Below the pieces are notes generated by a model that was not told the DNA's origin, made no database searches, and saw only the letters and a program-made list of their open reading frames with translations. DNA of 64,000 nucleotides from Euwallacea fornicatus (lineage: Eukaryota > Arthropoda > Insecta > Coleoptera > Curculionidae): contig NC_089575.1 in the NCBI RefSeq assembly GCF_040115645.1, forward strand, positions 1,984,001 to 2,048,000, read 5' to 3'. This document shows, piece after piece, positions 58,716 to 64,000 of this stretch; the stretch's first letter is position 1; the number at the start of each line of letters is the position of its first letter. The translations under genes were made by a program, and so were the position numbers.

Positions 58716-58904
58716 GTTAGCGTGATTATTGTGCCTTAAACGACCATTTTCGAGGCTAAGCTCAACTAACCTGGATGGATGCATTGTTCTGGAAATATCG
58801 ATTAATCCTAGGTATCATTCCGTCGAAGCTAACTTAGATATACTTGTTTGGTAACATTTGTCTGAATAAAACGAATTGCTAATTGACTAACATCCTGGAC
58901 TGTT

Positions 58905-61900
58905 CTACTGTTCATTCACAGGCGATGTAGCCTTATCAGAGTTCTCCTTTCCTCTCCCCCCTCCATCGCCATTCTCCATGTCGTCGCCTCCTTCCTCACT
59001 GTCTTCCTCATTCTCCTGCTCTCCTGCAACATCCATCAGCGATGTGTCCACTTCGGTGCCCGCACCGTTGGATTGCACATCAGCATCTTGTATTTGCTCA
59101 GAAACGATCTTTAGCTTGCCAATTTTGCCTGAAACTCTTTTAGCAAATACACTCAAAGTAACCTACTAATGAATCTAACATTTTTTCTTCGACTTCTTCT
59201 TCAAATAAGTGATGATTTCGGCCTCCGGAGTGTTGTATCCAGGAGGGAAAAAGTACCTACAATCCAGCTCTCCAATTTCCACGTCGGAGCTGATGTACGA
59301 AGGCCCCAAGTCCATGAAATCCATGAAGCACTGGGGGTCGTCTTTGGCCAGTTGAATTATAATTTTCTCTTCGCTGTAAATAGAGGAACTGATAATAGTT
59401 TTGATGAGCAAACGGAATTTGGCCTTACTAGGTCACAGTCTCGTTCCTGTTTTCATATTGTTCGGTGTTTTTCCCCAACAATTTGGCCTCTCCAGAGCGG
59501 TCGTTGGAGAAATAACCGAAGCTTATCACCTTTTTTGGGTACTTCTCTGATAAGTCAAAAACATCCTTGGCTGAAAGGATGTTGTAGCGGCGAGATGATT
59601 AATTCAATTCGATTACGCAAACCTTTGAACGCATCATACGCTACTGCCACGTGCAAGGGGACTTCCTCCACAACTGGCAACATGAAGGGGGCTGCCAAGT
59701 TGGGGAAAAACAGTTTCAAAGTCATGCCTTTGGCAAAAGAATTAGGAGGAGCCCATATACCTTGAACAACCATAACGATGTAAACTTATAAACGATCCGA
59801 ATCTCAAAATCGAACCTAAAAGCACATCTTGCTCCACTTCTTTAATCTCATCGACAGTCATGCTCTCAGCCACGTCTGCCCACTCTCGGGGCTTTCCACC
59901 CTCCACCCAGAGTTTCCTCAACTTGAAGGCTGGTGACTTTTCATCCCCTGGATGCCTCCTGAGGTTGCCAAATGCCATTTGGAGCACCACGTCGTCGATA
60001 TTGCCGGTGAGGTGATCTCCAGCCCTCTTCAAGAGGAGGGCGAAGCTTAGCTTGTTGTTACCGGAGTCTTCGATTGTTTTTAACGGTAAACGTTTGTTTT
60101 CTGAGAAGTAGAGGAGCTCCTCCATTATTTGATCGTTGAGTTTAATCTATAGAAATTGGCACTTTCTATACGGGATGATTCAAAAGTTTGGGTCGTTACT
60201 TCGGGGGCCTATTCAACACATTAATGCAAGATGAAATTTTAAATACGTTTTTTCCTAAATTGTTTCTTAAAAAAATTATGACGATTTAAAGGTGGGGCCA
60301 TTCATATTAATGCGTTGAATAGGCTCCCGAAACAACGGCCCGTACTTTTGAATCGCTCTGTATAACCTAATTTAATTAATTAAAAACAAATTTATTTTTG
60401 AGTTGATTTGAGATGATAAGATTGATTATAAAATTCTTGAACAAAAATTGAAAATTCTTGAGATAGTTTTTTCTTGTTCTTTCGGACGATCTGCTGCAGA
60501 ATGCTCTTCACCTTCTGCACGGTCAACCTCACCTTCCTCATAAAGAACTTTTTTAGGGCTTTCGCCTTCATATCCATCGTTGCCCTCAGCATGAATTATT
60601 TCTTTTTCATGTTGCAGCTGCCCTTCTCCCTTATTATGTTCAAAACGAAAGCTTTAATCCTTTAATCAAGGCATATTATTTTCCACCATAAAAAGAAATA
60701 ATAAGTACTCTTAGCCGTTGCTAATGGAAGGTGCTTATCAGCCTCCTCTTTTTCCATTTTTGTTCCTGTCCTCTCTCTTCCTCAATATTTCACTGTCGGT
60801 ATACTGTCCAGGGAGCAATTACTCACATTAAGTTTCGTCTTCAGGAGCGTTTGGGGACAGGCGAAGGGACTCAAGTCAGGCACAAACAATTATGCGCTAT
60901 CTCTTCTGTTTGGAAGACCACCTGATCAGCTTTTCTGTGCTTCGTTAATTAACTTATTATTACAAGTATTTAAGATTGTGATCTGCAGGACCTCGAAGTT
61001 ACTTCAAACATCTTTAAATTCATCTTTACACAGATGTAGGCGCACTTCTTGTTACGTGCTTTATGGGGAAACATCAGTGGGGTATCATTGTGAAATCCAA
61101 GCGCACGTTCTGGAAGAATATCCTCAGCATCATTGCTCTTACGTGAGTGGCTAATGGATCACATATTCGACCTCCTTTTCCTCTTCGAATTCTCTTGTCG
61201 TTGACAATAAACCACCCCCCAAAGAAATTACTTTTAGCCTCGCTCTCCTCTTTCACCTCTGCCTCTTTCAGCTATCGTGTTCTAAGCAAATCTCTCTTTT
61301 CCTTCAGGGTTGTTCTTACGAACAATGCGGATATGTATGTCGTGGGTCTCCTAAAACTCAGATTGAAGGCTTACTTTCACTAAGACCAGCATCGACTCAT
61401 TGCATTCATCATGCAGAGTTGTTCCGCAGTTAATTCATGTGACACCGATAAAAATAAAAGTTTCTTAATTAGGTGTTTGTTGATGCTCACCTAAAGCTTA
61501 ATGAGAGGCAAATTATTAATTAGAGAGAGTAGAAACGAATGGAATAACTCCATAGGATAATGCTAAATTATTGTTGCCCCTTTTTACCGAGCGAGAGAGT
61601 AGTAGGACAACGACGTGGTGCGATTATGTATTAATTTGTTAATGAATACATTTAATTGTCGGTTGAGTACTGAAAATATATTTAGTCGCCTCTGATATTA
61701 AATCATTTAGATGAAAATATTTCGTTTATAAACGGTTCTACAAAATCTGCGCGAGCTAATCAATGGTGTGTGGGTGTAAAATCCGACTCACAATCGCAAG
61801 ATACCGAGTTCAAATTGAGGTGAAGCCAGATTTTTTTTTTTTTTTTTTTAACATTCGTATGATCTCTGTGAAGGCACCAACAGCAGAAGCTACGTGGCAC

Positions 61901-63155
61901 ACGAACATCAATGTGCAGGTGACATGTTACATGATGGAAAGAATTAATTTATTGCTGTGTTATCATACCGTTTTGGTTTAAACTTGTAAGTATGTTTCAG
62001 TGAGCGAATCATACCCGATTCTACCATCTATTCGGTACTTGAATTTTAGGTGAATTTATACGATTTACGAATAAATAAATCAATTAATCAATCAATCAAT
62101 GTTGGATTATCTGACTTTCGAATAAAAACTGTTTAATTACAATTCGGGGTTTAAATGTCTTATTAAGGCGCGCGCACGATTCGATTAACAGCGTATTGGT
62201 TAAGGATTTGCCTGGTGCTTGAAAGATGCCTAGTTCAAGACCTGGCAATATGAAACTTTTTCTTAACGAACGAAAACCTTTTGATTCAGTATAACCTTTT
62301 CAGTTTGCTGTATGATCAGCCCTGCTTCATCCAGTATCTCATTAAGAACTTCTTTATACTTGTCCTTGGCCGAGGGAAAAATAAGGATCGCTCCATAGTT
62401 AGGCAAATTTTTGATTATGTTTTCACACTCCTTCGTCCTCCTTTCCAGCAGCTCCTTAGCTTTCTTCTTCTCCTCCTTCTCCCTGCGTGCTTTGAATTAA
62501 AACCTTTAATTCGGCTTTTTTTTTGTTTGAACCTCACCTGATTTCTCTTTCTTTAGACTCAATTGCCTCATACCTGACCTTCTCATCATCAGCCATCTCG
62601 GTGATTTCCAGCGGAGTTCGATCGGTGGTTTGGCCCTCAGATTCCGCCTTCTCTTTCTTCAGTTCCTCAATGACCAGCCGGGTTAATTTAGGGGAATTGG
62701 CACCGAACATCAGATTGACCATTTTACCCTTCTACGCTCACGAATTTGTTTAACATTCATGCGGTTCATGAATAACACACAGCTTACTGATATGAACATC
62801 CAAGTGGGTTCGCTTTTGTTTCTGAACCTCTCAAGGGACGTTATACCGTCCGATTTCGTCTAATTACCTTATTAAATCATCATAATGTTCATTGTGCAAC
62901 GGCGATCTTACAATTGCAAGCTGTAGTAAGTCTCCGCCGTGCTCCAGTTTGATTTTCTTCAGGTTCGCCTGCATCCCCAGGCAGGGCCCGCACCATTCGG
63001 AGTAGACATCCACCACTAAAAATATATATTGTTAGGGCTTGAAGGGCAGCAATAATTGACTGACGTATTAGGCCCTCCTTTTGCAGTAACTTTTCCCATT
63101 CCTCGTCGTTGCTTATTTCGATTTGTAATTGAACTGGCTGGCCCTTCTTTGCCAT
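58905..63155 (-). CDS. NME8/TXNDC3-type thioredoxin protein with NDPK-like and DUF4746-like regions
   Basis: Ten exons on the minus strand: 63155-63065, 63015-62912, 62859-62788, 62731-62538, 62482-62278, 60146-59816, 59760-59623, 59570-59429, 59373-59180 and 59128-58905, total 564 residues, phases all consistent. The N-terminal thioredoxin domain has WCGPC at 38-42 and ends FRNKSEPTWMF and MVNLMFGANSPKL, as in NME8/NME9 (TXNDC3/6) axonemal proteins. A coiled K/E-rich stretch follows, then a divergent NDPK-like part (NYGAILIFPSAKDKYKEVL, ELLYFSE, LSFALLLKRAGD) without a visible catalytic His motif. A long region (GIWAPPNSFAKGMTLKLFFP, RYFFPPGYNTPEAEIITYL) is probably DUF4746, from memory. The last exon, after a 51 nt intron, is an acidic tail. 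A role in sperm or cilia is inferred. Intron 5 (2.1 kb) holds transposon pieces. Confidence 0.87.
60167..60364. mobile_element. MITE with ~60 bp terminal inverted repeats
   Basis: The left end TATACGGGATGATTCAAAAG and the reverse complement of the right end TATACAGAGCGATTCAAAAG continue as imperfect inverted repeats through CCTATTCAAC(A/G)CATTAAT. The element is about 198 bp, flanked by TA, with a short unique centre. TA ends fit a Tc1/mariner-type non-autonomous element. It sits in intron 5 of the thioredoxin gene, only 21 bp from the exon 6 boundary, and so overlaps the likely branch-point zone. Confidence 0.88.
60426..60653 (-). other. Acidic coding-like frame inside intron 5 of the thioredoxin gene
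   Basis: A 75-codon open frame with no ATG near its start reads GEGQLQHEKEIIHAEGNDGY, YEGESPKKVLYEEGEVDRAE and so on to a TAA at 60426. Its composition is strongly acidic, like the last exon of the host gene. The host reads through without it, since exon 5 joins exon 6 in phase. It could be an alternative terminal exon, an exon of a nested gene, or a remnant of a partial duplication. Confidence 0.35.
60970..61158 (-). other. Second coding-like frame inside intron 5
   Basis: A 62-codon open frame reads SNDAEDILPERALGFHNDTP and LMFPHKARNKKCAYICVKMN to a stop at 60970. The first half looks protein-like. It may belong with the acidic frame at 60426-60653. No full exon chain could be built. Confidence 0.3.
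61755..61850 (+). repeat. tRNA-derived SINE-like segment with a T tail
   Basis: ATCCGACTCACAATCGCAAG, then GATACCGAGTTCAAATTGAG, resembles the anticodon arm (loop CTCACAA) and T-arm/B-box of a tRNA. It is followed by AGGTGAAGCC and a run of about 18 T. The pairing is too poor for a working tRNA. It is most likely a SINE head or tRNA pseudogene in intron 5 of the thioredoxin gene. Confidence 0.45.
62190..62262 (+). repeat. Second tRNA-like segment
   Basis: An A-box-like GCGTATTGGTTAAGG is followed about 34 bp later by a B-box-like CTAGTTCAAGACC, then a short T-rich tail. Spacing fits a tRNA; stem pairing is poor. Probably a SINE head or tRNA pseudogene. Confidence 0.4.
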
Positions 63156-63279
63156 GTTCGGGTAACGTTCCGACAACTTGTGACGGGAAAACTTTAGGGG
63201 TTGTCATGGGTTCTAACTATCGATTAAACAGGCACATAAGGGAAAGGAAAATAACAAGCTCATGGTGGTAGTTATAGTT

Positions 63280-63285
63280 TTTATT
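63280..63285 (-). terminator. Probable poly(A) signal of the 63.5 kb gene
   Basis: TTTATT on the plus strand. It lies 231 bp past that gene's stop and only 125 bp before the thioredoxin-gene start codon on the same strand. Confidence 0.45.
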
Positions 63286-63515
63286 TCTCAGATTAATAAA
63301 TTTAGCTCGTTGCAATTATTTCCCGGGCTGGTAAGCATCTACCTTCATATTCGGATATTTTAGCCTAACAATCCTGTTCTCAGATTATAGCTAATCTCCC
63401 AATGCACTTGAACTCCCGAACTAATTCCTGTAATTTACAGAGTCGATCGATCGAAACCCACCTTGTCATAATTCCAGTTAATCATCCCTCGACCCTTCAC
63501 TTACAGCCCGATTTT

Positions 63516-63920
63516 CTATAGTATAAGATTTTCGACGGTTTCCCAGACCCCGATCGATGACGTATGGAAAATCCGGAACGGAAGCTTATTGTTCTTCACC
63601 CTTTCCAAACGGCCGTTAAGCAAATGGATCAAATTTGTTAAGTAGGTGGTTTCCCTCAGATCGTTTTGAAGGGAATTGGCTTCGCCGATCAGACTCTCTA
63701 CTTTTTTTCCATAGTCCTGAACGAAACGTGGGAATTTATACAGGGCGTTCATTTAAAAACTTACCCTCCCGATAAGTTCAGAAGAAAGAGAGGCGCTGAA
63801 ATGCGGTGCGTGGGGATCTCAGAGATTGTAAGAGCGAACGGTTTTGGCGGCAGCTGTGTGAACACCCGTTCACCTCCGGCCACCCCAACTTCCGCATCTC
63901 CAATGGCGGCGCACCTCCAT
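63516..63920 (-). CDS. Small unrecognised three-exon gene
   Basis: On the minus strand, exons 63920-63874, 63795-63765 and 63716-63516 join in phase across introns of 78 and 48 nt. The product is 92 residues: MEVRRHWRCGSWGGR, then SASLSSELIGRDYGKKVESL, a helical middle (EANSLQNDLRETTYLTNLIH), and an end RIFHTSSIGVWETVENLIL. The last exon is the strongest part. The first exon rests on a GTGAAC donor and could be wrong, in which case the true 5' end lies beyond the window. I do not recognise the family. A small coiled-coil subunit of a complex is possible but unproven. It precedes the thioredoxin gene in the same direction. Confidence 0.6.
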
Positions 63921-64000
63921 TGGTGCCTCACTTTAAAAGGTGTTGGAAACGCACTATTTTGACGTAAATAATTTTAAAATTTGCGAAATCGTTTTAGAGA

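Larger units (their letters stand above)
56536..58904. other. 3'UTR and spacer between convergent genes
   Basis: AT-rich, with no coding series. It should hold the comm-like 3'UTR from the left and a short 3'UTR of the thioredoxin gene from the right, with AATAAA on the minus strand at 58710-58715. Confidence 0.55.

Noticed and set aside
59169..59765. 198-codon plus-strand ORF, the longest in the window
   Set aside because: It is the antisense shadow of thioredoxin-gene exons 7 to 9, whose minus-strand frames splice in phase.

Overview
The window is eukaryotic and almost certainly from an insect. It has spliced genes with GT-AG introns (several only 48-51 nt), a ZAD-type C2H2 zinc-finger gene, a commissureless-like gene, a flower gene with alternative C-terminal exons, AT-rich spacers and many short transposon-like repeats. 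The gene set and short introns would suit a beetle, but I cannot fix the order. All exon models were spliced by hand from reading frame, splice sites and remembered protein families; no alignment was run.

Layout. Bases 1-20100 hold no gene I can support. They contain a near-perfect foldback (1-694), a 26-29 bp tandem array (1634-1970), a ~320 bp tandem array (5690-6660), several dispersed repeat families, a transposase HTH relic (7935-8110), a dead Tc1-like transposase (12712-13718), a decayed tandem array (15180-17235) and a short ORF broken by two TAG codons (18715-18954).

From 20.2 kb the window is gene-dense. In order: a FAR1/ZSWIM3-like N-domain gene (+, 20258-21071); a ZAD plus 12-finger C2H2 gene (+, 21394-24171, nine exons); AGFG/drongo, an ArfGAP with NPF motifs (-, 25342-42710, eight exons), with an 11.5 kb repeat-rich intron 1 and two identical tRNA-Phe(GAA) genes in intron 2; PABIR/FAM122 (+, 43493-44944); LSM4 (-, 46104-47325); flower (+, 47639-49491); commissureless-like (+, 52112-56535, 3.9 kb intron); an NME8/TXNDC3-type thioredoxin protein with a long C-terminal region (-, 58905-63155, ten exons); and a small unrecognised three-exon gene (-, 63516-63920).

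These are unrelated housekeeping and developmental genes, not a pathway cluster. Their arrangement is compact. AGFG/PABIR and LSM4/flower are head-to-head pairs, the latter only 313 bp apart, and both of its members have a start codon that is immediately followed by an intron. ZNF/AGFG, PABIR/LSM4 and comm/thioredoxin are convergent pairs.

The items most worth a second look are: the flower terminal-exon switch; the twin tRNA-Phe genes with a shared upstream element; the foldback; coding-like segments in the thioredoxin-gene intron; a possible secreted micropeptide antisense to the AGFG 3'UTR; and two decayed coding regions of unknown family. I found no CRISPR array, operon or clearly unprecedented system.
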